Assembly (NCBI GenBank): GCA_018136815.1
Contig: CM030942.1
Coordinates: forward strand, 115,976-179,975
Reading direction: 5' to 3'
Source: Isochrysis galbana
Taxonomy: Eukaryota; Haptophyta; Isochrysidales; Isochrysidaceae
Length of the DNA stretch: 64,000 nucleotides
Below are positions 30,148 to 43,300 of the stretch, piece by piece. Below the pieces are notes generated by a model. It did not search any database. It was not told the origin of the DNA and worked only from the letters and a program-made list of their open reading frames with translations. Numbering within the stretch: the stretch's first letter is position 1; the number at the start of each line of letters is the position of its first letter. The translations under genes were made by a program, and so were the position numbers.

Positions 30148-31008
30148 TAACAGGTCGCAATAGCAGGTCCGTAACAGGTCAAAATAAAAAACGCATTTTA
30201 ATAATATTTTAGATCTATCAGTATGATTTATAATATGAATACGATTGGTTTCTGACTTCTGAGCTTAGTTACTAGGGAGAGGAAGGGATCTGAGATGACT
30301 TGGACCTGGGCGTGGCTACGATAGCGGTACCTATAGCCACGCGCGAGGCGAGAATATTAGAAAGGGTTTTTAACCTATTACCTATTAACAGGTAACAGGT
30401 CTGGTAGACCTCTTGACCTCTTAATAGTAATAGAACCTATTAGAAGCCTATTGTCCCATCTGGGGCCCCCACCCCCACCCGCCGATTCGCGTAATACCGG
30501 TGGGTGGGCCATTTCATGCACGGACCACCTACTTATAAGCGTATTGCAACCTTTGGCAGCTCCTCTAGCTTTTGTATGCCATTGTATATTGTATACTATA
30601 TACACTGCGCTACTACGTTGCCATTCTCATCTGCTCATCATCCATACCGGCTCATTGCACATAGTCCCTAGATAAACAAATGAATACACTGCGCAAAAGT
30701 GAAAGAAAAAGGGATGCAAATCGGTCCAGCATTGGATTCAACGCCTGAATCTCTTAGTGCACAATACGTCATGGCCGCCGATGGGGTGCGCTGCAATGAT
30801 GCGGGAAAGCGGCCCGCCCGATCGGGCAAAGCTTTGACGATGCGTGTCCCGCTAAAAAGTAGCAGATGCAGTTGGTACTCCAGATTTCGAGCGCGACGCA
30901 TGTGGCGTCAGCCCCACCTACGGATTCATGCTTTCCTCGGCAAGACGCCAAGAAAAGCCGCAAGAAGCTACCGATATATGGTACGAGTACCCATTGTGAC
31001 ACCCATCT
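30148..31008. other. Intergenic region beside the rhomboid gene
   Basis: AT-rich DNA with repeated AACAGGT units (30150-30180 and 30384-30400) and AACCTATTA repeats (30372-30450). No gene seen; the repeats could be the end of an unrecognised element. Confidence 0.35.
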
Positions 31009-32320
31009 CTAGCAACCGCGACACGCCCAGCTGCACACTCCAGTGACACTGTCCGTATCAGCGACATCGACCTGGCAATGCGGCTCTGACCGTGGGCATT
31101 GCACCGAGAAGGGCTCTACATTGGACATATTGCAAAAGACGGTGGTGTAGGTGGCATTCGTGTCAACAGAGCAGGTACCTTCTCCATTCCTAGGCATGCA
31201 GCAGCTCCACCATGGTGCGCTAGTGAAGAGCGTGATTTCAACGCAATTCAATTTTTCACAAAACTCGCACTCGCGAAACTTATCTCTCGCATCGCTGGAA
31301 ACGCCCAAAACGATGCAACCCGCGATAATCGCCTGTGAAGAAGGTGGAGAACGTTTCTGTGGGATGAGATTCAAGAATACGAGGGAACTAATGTAGGCTT
31401 TCAGGGCACGGCGAGGAATGGTCGGGCTGGACTTGGCGTACCGCTAGTCCAGCGGACCCGATGACGATGATAGCAATTTGTGCACAAGTGTACTTTCTCT
31501 TCTGAGACCTCGGGTCCATGTGCCTCTTCGAGAAAAAGACGAGGCCAACGATGAGCCCAGCGACAAGCCCACCCAGGTGCATGAAGTTGTCCACAAAAGG
31601 GGTGAGACCGAACAGGATGTTAAAGACGGTTAGAAACAGCAGTCCGACGAATCCCGAGCCACGGAATGTGCAGCGAGCCAAGAAATTGACGATGCAGTCC
31701 GCCCAAGCTGCTCCTAAGAGGCCGAAGACCGAGGCTGACGCGCCTAAGGAGATAACACCCGGAAGGAGCACAACAGACACCATGGTTCCAAAAATACCAG
31801 AGAGTACGTACAGCAGGCCGATGCGCCACCAGCCGAACATGCGCTCCAAGGGGAACCCGAGGGCGAGGATGGCCAGCATGTTGAAGAGCAAATGAATCAG
31901 GCCGACATGCAGCCAGTTGCACGCCAGGATGCGCCACCACTCGCCGCGGTCGAAGATGGCGTTGTCGTCTTTGGCACCCATCGCTTGCATCACGTATGCC
32001 GTCGGCCCGACCATCATATTGCTCTCACATGGGCTCCCGTCCGTGAAGCAGGGAGCACCGTTGCACGAGCGCGGGCAGCTGAGCGGCTGGATCTGCCATC
32101 CATTCCGGCCAATCTCGACAATGAAGAGTGCGCAGCATACAGTCATGACGAAGTAGCAGAAGTAGGGCCGCTCCTGCACCGGCCCGTTCTTCTTTGGGCG
32201 AGGTGGAGGAGGCATGCTCAGCTCCTCGTGTGCCGAGTCTACGAGCACCACGTCTGCCTGCTCAATCCCCCTCCCCTTCCCCTTGGGGCTGTACTCAGCA
32301 GCAGGCTCCATACTCAACAT
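31009..32320 (-). CDS. Rhomboid intramembrane serine protease with Cys-rich C-terminal tail, two exons
   Basis: Exon 1 (32320-31442) and exon 2 (31332-31009) give 400 aa. The 109-bp intron has GT-AG ends, is phase 0, and joins GSAGLA to AIIAGCIVLG, completing a membrane helix. The rhomboid signatures are GEWWRILACNWLHVGLIHLLFN (residues 126-147, conserved loop and helix), GASASVFG with predicted catalytic Ser195, and HLGG with His248. Rhomboids cleave transmembrane substrates inside the bilayer. The first 50 residues are cytosolic, and a Cys-rich loop (79-98) follows the first helix. The tail has CEFCEKLNCVEI and WWSCC patterns, resembling the CSWCHYLSC-type ends of plant rhomboid-like proteins. 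The ATG at 32320 has a CACC context. The stop is TAG. Confidence 0.85.
31333..31441 (-). other. Intron of the rhomboid gene
   Basis: GCG|GTACGC donor and TTCACAG|GCG acceptor on the minus strand, 109 bp, phase 0. Confidence 0.7.
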
Positions 32321-33379
32321 GGTGTGGAACTGAGGAGAGGAGGAGATGAGGAGGGGGGGGGGGAGGAGGAGGAGGAGAGGAGAATGCTCGAGCCTTGCGC
32401 AGCCAATCGGGCGGGCGGAGCTGTGGGCAGAGAAGGGGAAGGGGGAGGGCGAGGGGGAGGGAGAGAGAAGAAAGGGAGAAGGGGGGGAGAGAACGGCGAG
32501 AAGGGAGAAGAGAGGGAGAGAAGAGAGAGGGGGAAGAAGACGGAGAGTGAGAGAGGGAGAGGAACACAGCGATGGGAGAGCGCCAGAAGCAGGAAAGGAG
32601 GGAGGAGAGGGAAGAAAAGAGACCCTTGGGCAGATCGCTCTCCTCTCTCTCCTCTCTCACACTTCCTCGTTTCCTTCTCTTCTCGACCTGATCTTCTCTC
32701 TTCTCCTGTTGGGGGGGTGTCTCCTCTCTCGTTCTCTCTCTCGAGCAGAGAGCTCGCCTACTACTCTCTCTCTCTCTCTCTCTCTCTGCCTCTGCCTCTG
32801 CCTCTCTCCCCTCTCTCCCTCCCTCTCTCTCTCTCTCTCTCCCCTCTCTCCCCTCTCTCCCCTCTCTCCCTCCCTCTCTCTCTCCTCTCTCCGCCCATCA
32901 CCAACGCCATATCTCCCTCTTGTTTTCTTGTCCCACTTTTCTTTAAGCCTATCCCTCCGAGGTCTCACTGAAGAGCGCGAGCGCCCGCCCAGCCCAGACG
33001 CGAGCCCCCTTCTCGCAGCCCTCGCGCGGCCTGCGGTTTATTATCATATAACTCGCGCGTTTATTCATGAAACGGCTAAGGCTCTAGGAGCGTCCCGTTT
33101 GCACCTGCCGCGGACGCCAAGGAGAAAAGCGAGCTCGGCCGGCGATGAGGGAGAGTTGTCTTGTAAACTAGCATGACGATCGACTATGGCGTCGCGCACG
33201 CAACTACGCAACTACAAATCAAATGACTAGAGTACCTCAGGCTAGGGGTAGGCATCTTTATCCGGATATTTGTCCTGGATATCTCTGGGGGGGGGTTCCC
33301 AAATGGATATATCTCGGATACTTCCTGGATATTTGGGGGGTGGGTGTGGGGGTGGGGGGATAATTTTAGCCTTTTTTGA
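32321..33379. other. Purine- then pyrimidine-rich intergenic region
   Basis: GA-rich DNA (32330-32640) is followed by CT-rich DNA with (CT)n runs (32700-32890), upstream of the rhomboid gene. Long open frames here are low-complexity. At 33255-33345 there are ATATCC-type repeats like those near 5450. Confidence 0.5.
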
Positions 33380-34045
33380 GGGGGGGGGGGAAGGGGAGGG
33401 AAGGGGGGGGGGAGTGCCCTCGTGCCCCACCTTTCCCCTTCCTTTCTCTTTCTCCTCCCTTTGTGAGCAGCCATGGAATCTTACCTTATTTTTCGATTTA
33501 CGACTGCAAAAAGCGTGCCTTGCTCCTTGCTGAGCGACAGGGCGAGGGGCGAGGAGGAGGAGGGCTGAAAGATATGCCAGGCGAGATGGGCGCCGATCGC
33601 CTCTGCCGCCCCACAGCTCCAGCATACGCGCGCCCCACAGCTCTTGCATGCACGCGTCCCATCCTGCGCTCCTGCATGCACGTGAGTGTCGTATTCCATA
33701 CGATGACAGACTTTTACTTCTAACCGGTGGTTTATTTTATTTAAGCCTCAAGGCTCAAGGTCTCGTCGGCGACATTCTACCCCTTCTCTTACTTTCTTTC
33801 GATGTCATCAAACGTTCCACGACTGTCTTCCGTCTTCTCTTCATGCATCGGTTGTAGTCTTCCGTCTTCTCTTCGTATATCGGCGGTAGCTCCACAGCGA
33901 GGTCTGCTCTCGTTGTTCCGACTTCTCTGTTTCGCATGTCTGTGCGCCGATGAGTTGCCTTGGTGCCGACGCTTGACAGTCCGCCCTGAGTGTGGTTAGT
34001 TTTCGCCCTGTTTGGTTTAGTTCGTGTGTGTCTGTGTGACGAGGG
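33380..34045. repeat. Inverted copy of the retroelement right flank
   Basis: Reverse complement of 29389-30047 with a few small differences (e.g. CACACAGACACAC here, CACACAGCACAC there). 34041-34045 is the same CCCTC duplication, read on the minus strand. Confidence 0.9.
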
Positions 34046-35367
34046 TGTCGAGTCGAGCGCTACCGGAGGGCTCTGAGCCACTCCGTCGCGAGCGGCACCG
34101 GCGGCTAGCGCGGCGCTTTGTCCCTCCTCCCCACCGGGAGTCGGGTGAATGAAATTCTGGACTGGGTCGGGCAACCCCATTCGGGTGTATGGACGGGGAA
34201 CGAACGGCGAACGAAGGGCTGTGGGGCGGCGAGGCGCTCCTAGCGGCCCTAGTGTGTTGGGCTTTAAGAGATTGTTAGACCTACAAAGAACTCTTCCCTC
34301 AGGGAGGGAGCCTAGGCTGCTTGAGTGCAGCGACGCAGCGAACAACGACGGACAAAGAGCCTGAGAACAACAGGATACACCGACTCACGAACACACCGGA
34401 ATCATTCACCCAAACAAAGCAAATTATCAAGCAACCGCGACCCCAAATCACCGATAACTCAAACACGTCGCGAGAGACGGAGAGAGAGAGCGAGAGAGAG
34501 AGAGACTCCGCAGCGACGGCCGGAGCGTGTCTCCGTTGTAACTTCCCACGTAGCGGAGAGTCCGAAGGGGAGCGTCCTGTCGCGCGACCACGGCGATCAC
34601 TTTGGATACAGATCGCAACGAGATATCTTCACGACAGAGGAAATCTTGCCGTTGAGCGTGAACCTTCTAGACGCTTCTAACGAACAACCCTGAGTAGCAA
34701 CCAAGGGGAAGAAACACCAAAGGGGCCAAGGCTTGCATGTAGCTTGCATCAAGGGGAAAGATTCCCTCACCTAGGAAGCGAACCTACACCGGTCTCCAAG
34801 GGGAGATAGCAAATTAAACCTCAAATCTCGAGCGGCTAGAGCAACCGACTCGCTCGCCAAAACCTTGACCGAGAAGAAAGAAGCAAGGACCTACAAGCCA
34901 AGGGTAGCGGACCTAGGGAATGTGAGAGGAAGTTTCCGAACGCCAACGCCAAACGCCGAACGCGGGAATTCAACGAAACCCTAACCAGGCCAAGCAGAAC
35001 CTACGAAGAACAGGCCTGGACAACAACGAAAGTCAGCAGGTCCCAAGAAAGAACCGGAACCTAACAAGAAACGACAAGCCTTGCAAGAAGCTAAACAAGC
35101 CTTCACAAGGTAACTCGAGAGCCTGAGACAAGCGCGCAGCGAGTGACATGCGACCTGGCTCCTTTGGGTCAAGATTACCCGAAAGGAGGAAACCTGGAAT
35201 CTAGACCTGACAAACAGGCTAGAAGGAACGAAACGAGAACCCGAATTCTAGATCGCTAGGGACGAACCCTACCAACCTAGATGTACCTGAGCTTCACCGT
35301 GTGGCCGCACGACGAAGGACCTGGAAATAAGAGCCTAGAAATCGCATCATCTAGGATGAATGCGACA
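34046..35367 (-). repeat. 3' LTR of the second assembled copy
   Basis: 1322 bp, starting TGTCGCATTC at 35367 and ending CGACA at 34046. It has both C-runs at the length seen in the 5' LTR (16133-17454), unlike the 3' LTR of contig 1. Confidence 0.9.
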
Positions 35368-35744
35368 CCCCCCGACTAAGATCGAGACGTCTCCCGATGT
35401 CGAGCGGTGAACCTGGAAACAGAGACCTGGAACCTGGAACCTGAGCTGACCAGAGGTCAGAATCGGAACAAGAAGCAACGAAACATAGCGAGCGAAACGT
35501 GGAGACAAGAACACCCTTTGGATCCAAAGCGAGCACGAAATCGGCGGCTTAACGCGGCGGCCTCTTTCGTACGCACTGCCCCACCCACTTCTCCCTTTTA
35601 CAGGAGCTTTGCTCGGGTGTTGCGCCGGGTGTAGAGCGCAGGCAGCACGCGTTCAGCACCTCCATGATTCGCTCTTGAACTCGGAGCCCTAGCCGAGGCG
35701 TGGGGCTAGCCTAGAGGGACGGGTCCCTTACCCAAGACATGGGA

Positions 35745-38700
35745 TCAACGGGAGTGGAGCCTGGAGCGAGTGCGCGAAGACGGCGCATCGAGAACGGGAG
35801 GAAGAGGAGTATCCCTGGCCGACGAAGAAGTTGCTTCCGGGGACTCAACATCTTCTGGACAAGTCTCTTCGACGGAGCGATCATAATCATCAAGCAAATC
35901 AGAACAACGACGGAGCAACTCGGAACGAGGCTCCCAGGTGGCTCCTCGAATAGAATAGCCACGCCACTTCACGAGGTACTCGATAGAATCGCCATGGCTA
36001 CGACGATCGAGCAACTTCTCAACGATGTACTCGTCGTCAGCCAGCGGCTCTTCATCAACGAAAGTATGATACGGCCGGAGGTTCGAGATATGCACCTCCT
36101 CCTTGACTAACCGGTTCTCCAAATCACGGAGTCGGTACCTAGTGTCGGACAGAGCCTCTACGACGCGGTAGGGACCCGAGTAGATGAATTGCAACTTGTT
36201 GGCATGGCCTGGTAATCGCATGCAGACGCGATCCCCAGGTTCGAAACGAGCTGGTCTTTGAGACTTGATCGTAGCGTCACGGACTGACTCAGCCTGAGCG
36301 GCTAGGGTAGCCTCGAGAGCGCTGGACCAAGAGAGGCGGAGGCTCGCATTGAGCCTGGATGCGTACGAGCGAACGTCGGCGGACGCCGCCTCGAGAGCAG
36401 TTGGCGAAACAGACTTCGGATCAGAGAGTTGAGCGGGCAGACGCAGCTCACGCCCAAAGATCAAAGACGCTGGAGACCGGGAGGTAACACGACCGGAAGA
36501 AGCCCTCAACGAGAGGAGTAGGAACGGCAAATGGTCGACCCAATGACCGCCACCCTCGTTCGAGGCGCGCATCAAACGAATGAGCGTTTGCTGAGCGCGT
36601 TCGACGAAGCCTACACCCTCATGTCGATACGGCTCTGTACTCGACAAATCAGTCCCGGTGAGCTCCAGAATACGCGAAACAAGAACCGAACATAGATTCG
36701 AACCGGCGTCGGTTCGAAGCTGCCTAGGGACTCCATAACGCGTCACAATCAAGCGGATGAACATGTCCAAGGCTACTTCCGACGAGGGATCCCCATTCGA
36801 CGGCTCAGCCTCAATCCATCGAGTGAGCGAGTCGATGAAGACGACCAGCTTGTCGTAACCCGAGACTCCAGGCACGAAGTTGTGAGTGGGAGCCAGTGCG
36901 AGCACGTCGCAGTAGACCACATCAAAGGGGTAGGTGCCCACGGAGAGACCGGAGGGCGACGCTAGAGCCCTAGGTAGCGGCTTGGCGAGGGTGCACTCGT
37001 GGCATTCCCGGACGTAGGATGCAACGTCGGAAGACATGCCAGGCCAGTATACCCGAGTACGAAGAAGACCGGACATACGAGAAACTCCAAGGTGACCGGA
37101 GCGATCGTGGTAGGCGAAAAGGTAGCGAGACCGCAAGGAGGGCGGAACATAGAGCACTAGCGAGTCCGGGTCGGTGGAGTCAAGGACGGTGCGATAGTAG
37201 ACGAGCCCATCGTGAACGACGAAACGGCGAAACATCTTGGATGGCTGAGCGGGAGCGGGAGCGGGAGCGACAGGACTGGAACACGAATCATCTTCGACAA
37301 TGGGGCCTGAGGCGGCGGCTGGCGGAGGCGACCCTAGGCCTGATGGCTCGTGATTGACCGTCTCTCCTGAGCCTAGGAGTGGCTCTACGAACGGATCTTC
37401 CGCCAGGGCCGCTCTCATCTCTTCGGAAGTCGGCGTACCCGGAGCCAAATAACTGGACTGGATGGCGGGCCCGGAATCGGAGGCTCGACGACGAGATCGG
37501 TCCAAAGCTTGAAGCCCTCGCGCCGTAGCTACGGAGCGCGTGATGGCAGCCACCGGATGAGACCGTTCATGCTCGGCTAGAGACTCTGAGCTAGGCTCAC
37601 GTACCGCTAGCGGCGCTGGGCCGGCGAGTGGTTCGTCTTCGTGTTCCGGCTCCAGGGATGCTAGCCGGGACAGCCCGTCAGCATCCTGATGAACAGCTCC
37701 TGGTTTATGTTCGACATCGAACCGGTACTCAGCCAACTTGAGAGCCCACCGAGTCAGCCGAGAGGCTGGCCCACCGGCTACTTGATCCTTCATGGTATGC
37801 AGCCATCGCAGCGCGGAGTGGTCGACGACTAACTTGAACCGACGCCCCCAAAGGTAGGGTCGCCAATTTCGGATTGATTCCAGGGCAGCCAAGAGTTCGA
37901 TCTCGGTCACCGTCCAATGGCGTTCGGCCGAGGTGAGACTGCGAGCGTAGTACCCAACGACTCGTTCACGGTTATCGTCTCCTAGCTGCGAGAGGATGCC
38001 GGCGATACCCAACTTGCTAGCCCCATCGGTCTTGACGATGAAGGGCCGATCATCCCTGGGTGGAGTCAAGACGGGCTCCGAAGTGATCGCTGTCTTGAGC
38101 TCTTGGATAGCTCGGCGACACTCCTCGGACTGGGACTCCTTTGCCACGTCGCAGCCCTTCCGCGTGAGAGCAGTGAGAGGAGCAGCCTTAGCGGCGAATT
38201 GGCGAATGAATCGACGGTAGTAGGAGCAAAGGCCGAGGAAAGATCGAACCGCTTCCATGGAGTTGATGGATGACGGGTCGATGTCGGCGACAGCTGCGAC
38301 CTTCTTCGGGTCCATCTTGAGACCTTCCCTCGAGACAACGTGACCGAGGTACTCCGTAGAGGTGGCAAAGAAGACACACTTGGACATCTTGCAGGTCAGG
38401 CCGGCCCACTCTAGCCGCTCGAGAACTAGGTCTAGCCGGTGAAGCATTTGCTCGAACGAAGCTTGTGCCCTGGCCTCTTCGGAAGGACCCACGCCCGTTG
38501 ACCAGATGCCCACATCATCGAGGTAAGGCATGCAGATCTCCCACGCTAGCGCACCGAGAACGATGTCCATCAAGCGGCACATGTAGGAGGGACCTGATTG
38601 GATGCCGAACGGTAGAAAGTTGAACTCGTATTTGCCGCGGTGGGTAGTGAAAGCGGTGATATGTTTGTGCGACTCTTTGATCGGGATGCCCCAAAAACCA

Positions 38701-41700
38701 GAGGCTAAATCGAGAGTACATAAAAAGAGAGAACTGAGCGGCCCTTGGCCGGACGCTAGCCTATCAATAGCCTCTACAATGAGGGGTAGAGGGCTATCCT
38801 CGACGCGTAGCTTGGCGTTCGTGTCGCGGTAGTCCACGCAGAATCGAACGGAGCCATCTTTCTTGCTGACCAGGACTACTCGGGAAGCCCAAGCCGAATT
38901 TGACTTGCGAATAATGCCGGCGGCTTCCATCTTGGCTACCTCCTCTTCTATGATGAGCTCGCCTGCGCGGCCCACTCTAGACGGAGCATGCCGGTGAGGA
39001 ACAGCGCCGGGGTTGAGTGGCAACTCCACCTCGAGAACGTGCGTATGGTTTGGAGCCCCCGGGTGCAACGCGAAAGCTTTGATGCGCCGGGCCAAGAGTT
39101 GGCGTACTTCTTCTCGTTGATCGTCGGAAAGAAGCCGGTCTGGATCGATGGTGGCTGAGTCGAGTAGAGATCGTTGCTCCTCGCTCAGCGCGGTGACAGG
39201 GTCACCATCCCCCTCGCTTCCAGTCGTAGTCCAGCCCCGGTGCAACTTGAAACGCACCTGGAGCGAAGCTATCGGATGCAGAGACGGCAGGGTCAGCGCA
39301 TTGACCCCGGTGTGGACGATCGTCACCGCGATGCGATGATCTTCCGTGGGCGTGACCACCGTGGGCATTACGAGAGGAGACGAATCGAGAGCCTCGCGAT
39401 TTGGTAGGCGGTCGACCAGCATCGCGCAGTCCGAATGATCTCGGAGAGCTAGCGGAACCCTGACCCAGATGGTTGCGCGGTGGAAGGCAGGAATCGTCAC
39501 CGCTTGCTCCGTGTAGAGAAGATATTCGGACGAGGTAGACGCCGGAGCTTTGGCCGCAAACTCGTCGGCAGACTCAAAGAGAGGTGTATAGAGTGGCTGT
39601 CTAGCATCAGCAGCAGCCTCACCCTCCGATCCGGCCGGGATCTCTCGTGTTGCCGTCGACCTCTCCAGAAAGTCGACAGTCAGCGGCTGACCGGGTGACA
39701 TCGAGATAGCTCCGACGAAGCCGGCGTCCGCGACTGGGGGCGGCGCCGTGGAAACTCTGACTACGCATTCGGAAAGGACTCTTGAAGAGTCTTCTGCATC
39801 GCCAGAGGCCGGACGGAGGCGGAGGCTTCCCTCTGAGCTCGCGGCGTCGAGAGAAATGGTAGCGGAGTGAGCGGCCAAAAAATCGTTCCCGAGCAGAAGC
39901 ATCGGGTTCCCTTCGATGACCGCGAACGAATGACGGAAGAGGCGACCGGACAAGGAGAAGACGAGGCTAGCCCGGCCCCTAGTGATGAGAGGAAGGCCGT
40001 CCGGCCCATGTAGGTTGGGGACGGTAGCGTCCGATACGCGTTCGACGCAAGCGTCTTCAGGTAGTCGATCGAGAAGAGCAGTGGTGATTACTGACGGGCC
40101 CGCTCCAGTGTCAGCCAGGGTGCTGTTCACCGTGAGGGCAACGTCCGGGAGAACGAACCCTTGAGCTGCGCGGTCGCCATCGGCACGGCAGACCACGAGA
40201 TCGCGGACATAGAGGCAGTGACGAGGGTAGAGCGGCGGCGGCGTGTCCGCGATAGATTCTACTGGAAGCGAGGTTCCGGCTCCGGGTGACGGGGTGGTTG
40301 GATTGGAGGCTGGCCTGGACGGAGAAGATTCATCGACGTGGGGCACTCGCTCGATAGCAGCGGCTACCGTCTGCGGCACGAATGGTATTGAAGAGTATGG
40401 GGATGCCTTTGCCGAACTAGAGGGGTTAGGCACGCCATCATAGCCTAGCCCTCGACGGTCCGTCGGATGCCGAGGTTGATCCATTTGGCGTGACCATTCC
40501 TTCTCCAGGGACTTCTGCAAGTCTGTCTTCGGAAGCTTCGACAACTCGGAAAATCCGGCCGCACTGAGGCCCCTAGCGGTAGCCCCATCGCAATACAGTG
40601 CCCGTGGAGTATCCTCTTCTTCGGCGGCGTCGGAGGGCTTGGTCTCGAGGGTCTGCATGCTCCGGTGTTCTGGCATCTCGGGCGTGTCATCTTCTCCCGA
40701 GTCGGGCCCAACATCCCAGGTTTCGAGTGGCCTTTCGGCTACGACCGAACCGGTCGGTTCGGCCACTCCTTCGTCGCCAGCCGTGAAGGAGGCGCTCGGA
40801 GATAGTGCATTGATGCCTTGAGAGCCCAGTCGAGACAAGATGGAAGGTTCCGACGGCTCCGCAGCTGCCGCTTGCTCAGCGATTTCTTGGGCGATGGAAG
40901 GCGTGACATCCTGCCACCGATGGACCCCCGAAATTACATCACGATCGAAGACCTGCCACTTGCTGCGGCGCTTCTTCACCGTGTTTGGAGGGCCTGGCGT
41001 TGTAGAGCGGTCCCTTATGGGCCACTCCCACGGCGTGAAGCGGTCTCCTTCCGCCTCGGCCTCGTCTTGCGATACGTTTGTTTCCGAGTCCTCCTGATGA
41101 AGCAGGCGAGAAGCATCGGCAACGGGGCCTGCGTCCGGGATCACGACAACCGAATCAGACACTGGCGAACCGCTGGGAGGCGTGAGGTGAGAGCTAGAAG
41201 CTGCTTCGCCTCTCCCCTCCATGAAGCGAGCCAGAGCCGTCCTCGGCTCAGCCAGCTCGAAACCGGTCGAGCAAAGCGAAGGGCGTTCTCTCAAGCTGGC
41301 AGCTGCTTGGGAAATTGCCCAGTCCACCGTGAAGTCGAGCGAACGCGACGCCTTGGCTTCGCGCGCATAACGGCGCAAGACCGGCATCCACTGGGCCGCC
41401 ATTGCACCGGCAATGCCCACATAGGTGCGGCTGCGAAGGGCGCCACGGTGGGGCGACGGCGATAGATCCGCCATCGCGGATAGACGTCCCTCGACAATCT
41501 TCGAAGGCTGCAGGGGCGGGAGTGAAGCCGTCAGGTACAGGCCAGTTGCTTTTTGATGGCCCGTGCCGTGCTGCCACGGCTGCACAAACTGCCGCGGTCG
41601 CAACCCCCCGACTAAGGCAGAGGCTTCCGCGTGCATTCGAGGATTTTCGACGGCAACGAAAGGCGCGTCGGCGCTTGCCATGGCGAGGAAGACTCTAGCG

Positions 41701-43300
41701 GCGGATTCGAGAGCCTGGCGACGTCCCGGTTCCCGATCGAGCCACTGGCAACTCACCGCCGACAAATACGTGCACGGCGGATGCGCGACCACGAGGTCCC
41801 AACCGAGATTTTGAATGTGAAGAGCATCTCCGCAGAAGTGGGGAATGTAGTCGATCTCCGACGGTCGTAGATCGCACGTCGCGACGTGCGCTCCGGCAAG
41901 TAGGAACATCGAAGACACGACCCCGCTAGCTTCACCGACGACTAGAACGCGGGGTGGAGGAATCCCCTCGGCCGCGTCGAGCGTCACGGCGTCGTGGATC
42001 GCCGCTAACTCAGCGCAAAGCTCGTCAAAATGCGTCGGCAACACGGCAGAGGGTGATGAATGAGTGCTCGCGTCCGGCCGCCGCAAGGCTAGAGCAGCTT
42101 CGGCGAGATGGCGGGGCAAGATGACGAAGGAACCGCTAGCCCGGGCACGGGAGGCGGCTAACATTTGGAGCTCGCGCGTAGGGGCGCGGGCAGCTTCAGT
42201 AGACTTGGCGGCCGAGGAACAACCAACCACGGCGATCCGGTGGATGGCCTCGGCAACGGAATTCAGGGGAAGGAGGTCGTCGCCCTCGAGTTTCGGTGGG
42301 CTAGACCTGAAGGGGGTTGGCTCCGGCGGGCGATCCCTGGAACGGGGATCCTCCGGAGAGCCGAGAGAAAGAGGAGACGCCGGCGTCCGTATGGTGCGCG
42401 ACGAGGGATCGTAGTCGACGGCCCTGCGTCTCCCGAGTCTGCGGTGGCCACGGCGTGAGCGCGGAAAGCCGCAGCTCCCTTGGAACTTCATCTTCATTGA
42501 CTCCGGAAGCCGACCCTTCCGGGTCGGGAACCAGATCAGAAACGAGAACGGGTGCAACTTCGAGACGAGAGAATGAACACGATGACGGAGAAATATAACG
42601 AACCGGGGAGAGAGGTGAGGAGGAGGCACTAGTCTCCGCCTCCACTGCACGAGAACCTACGGTAGACAACGACAATTTGTCCGCAGAGCGGCTCCGGCTA
42701 TGGCCCTTGGGAGAGAGGTCTCCAGTGGGGTCCCGCCGGGAAAGAGCAGAAACAGGTAAAGCAGCAACAACGTTTTCGGACGCGGCAGCGGCCACGTCGG
42801 ACCTATCCATAGAACCTAGAGCAGAAGATGATACCGAGTCGACAGCCCTCGAGGGCTTCACAACTGATTGTTTACGAAACGAAGAGACCGAAGACGCGTC
42901 GAATCTACCTAGCCCACCCCCTTGGGCAGGGCCGTCGGGGGGTGAATCCAGGGATGAAGATGCGTCGAAAGACCTAGGAGAATTAGAAGAAACCGAAGAC
43001 AGCATAGTATCCGTAGAAATAGATTCCAAGAGGGCAGCGAGCGAGAATCGGCCCCTAACATCCTAATAGCGTGCGGAGTAATGAAGAACTTGTAGACGTA
43101 CACGAATTTCGGAGAGTCGGGTCGCGACTATCTCCGGGGCAAACCTGTTTCCAGGAGCCCGGGTCAAGTGTCGACTCCGGCTTCCGAGATTAGCCGTTCG
43201 GCGGGGGCTTCAGCCGGCGAGGCGGCTCCCACCGTCGAGGACTGAATAGAGCTAGAGACAGGGGGAGAATCGCCGCGTTGACAGCTCTTCTCCCCAAGCG
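35745..43300 (-). pseudogene. pol: Pol of the second assembled copy, with single-base indels
   Basis: From about 42424 down to the stop at 35745 the frame is open through the methyltransferase-like domain (Cys codon near 41773), protease, RT, RNase H, integrase and a complete chromodomain. It ends in a 60-residue acidic and then Arg-rich tail that the first copy loses by frameshift. The linker above 42424 is broken by single-base differences relative to the first copy: GCAGGGCC for GCAGGGGCC, GATGAAGTTCC for GATGAAGGTTCC, GCTGCCCTC for GCTGCCCCTC, TTCTTCATTAC for TTCTTCTATTAC, and an extra A near 43190. Most are run-length changes and look like uncorrected sequencing errors or allelic decay. 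Confidence 0.8.

Larger units (their letters stand above)
34046..43300 (-). mobile_element. Second assembled copy of the Ty3/gypsy element (3' part), truncated by a gap
   Basis: On the minus strand this runs from a point in the pol linker equivalent to 20136, through Pol, the polypurine tract and the 3' LTR (35367-34046). It has the same target duplication and flank as the first copy. The 5' LTR, Gag and the UAG are missing beyond the gap at 43301. It almost certainly represents the same insertion assembled twice. Confidence 0.9.

Noticed and set aside
32346-33176. Long ORFs in GA/CT-rich DNA upstream of the rhomboid gene
   Set aside because: Low-complexity translations of simple repeats, with mirror ORFs on both strands.
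34046-43300. A second independent retrotransposon insertion forming a palindrome
   Set aside because: Same target duplication, same flank and gaps at the contig ends favour one locus assembled twice in opposite orientation.
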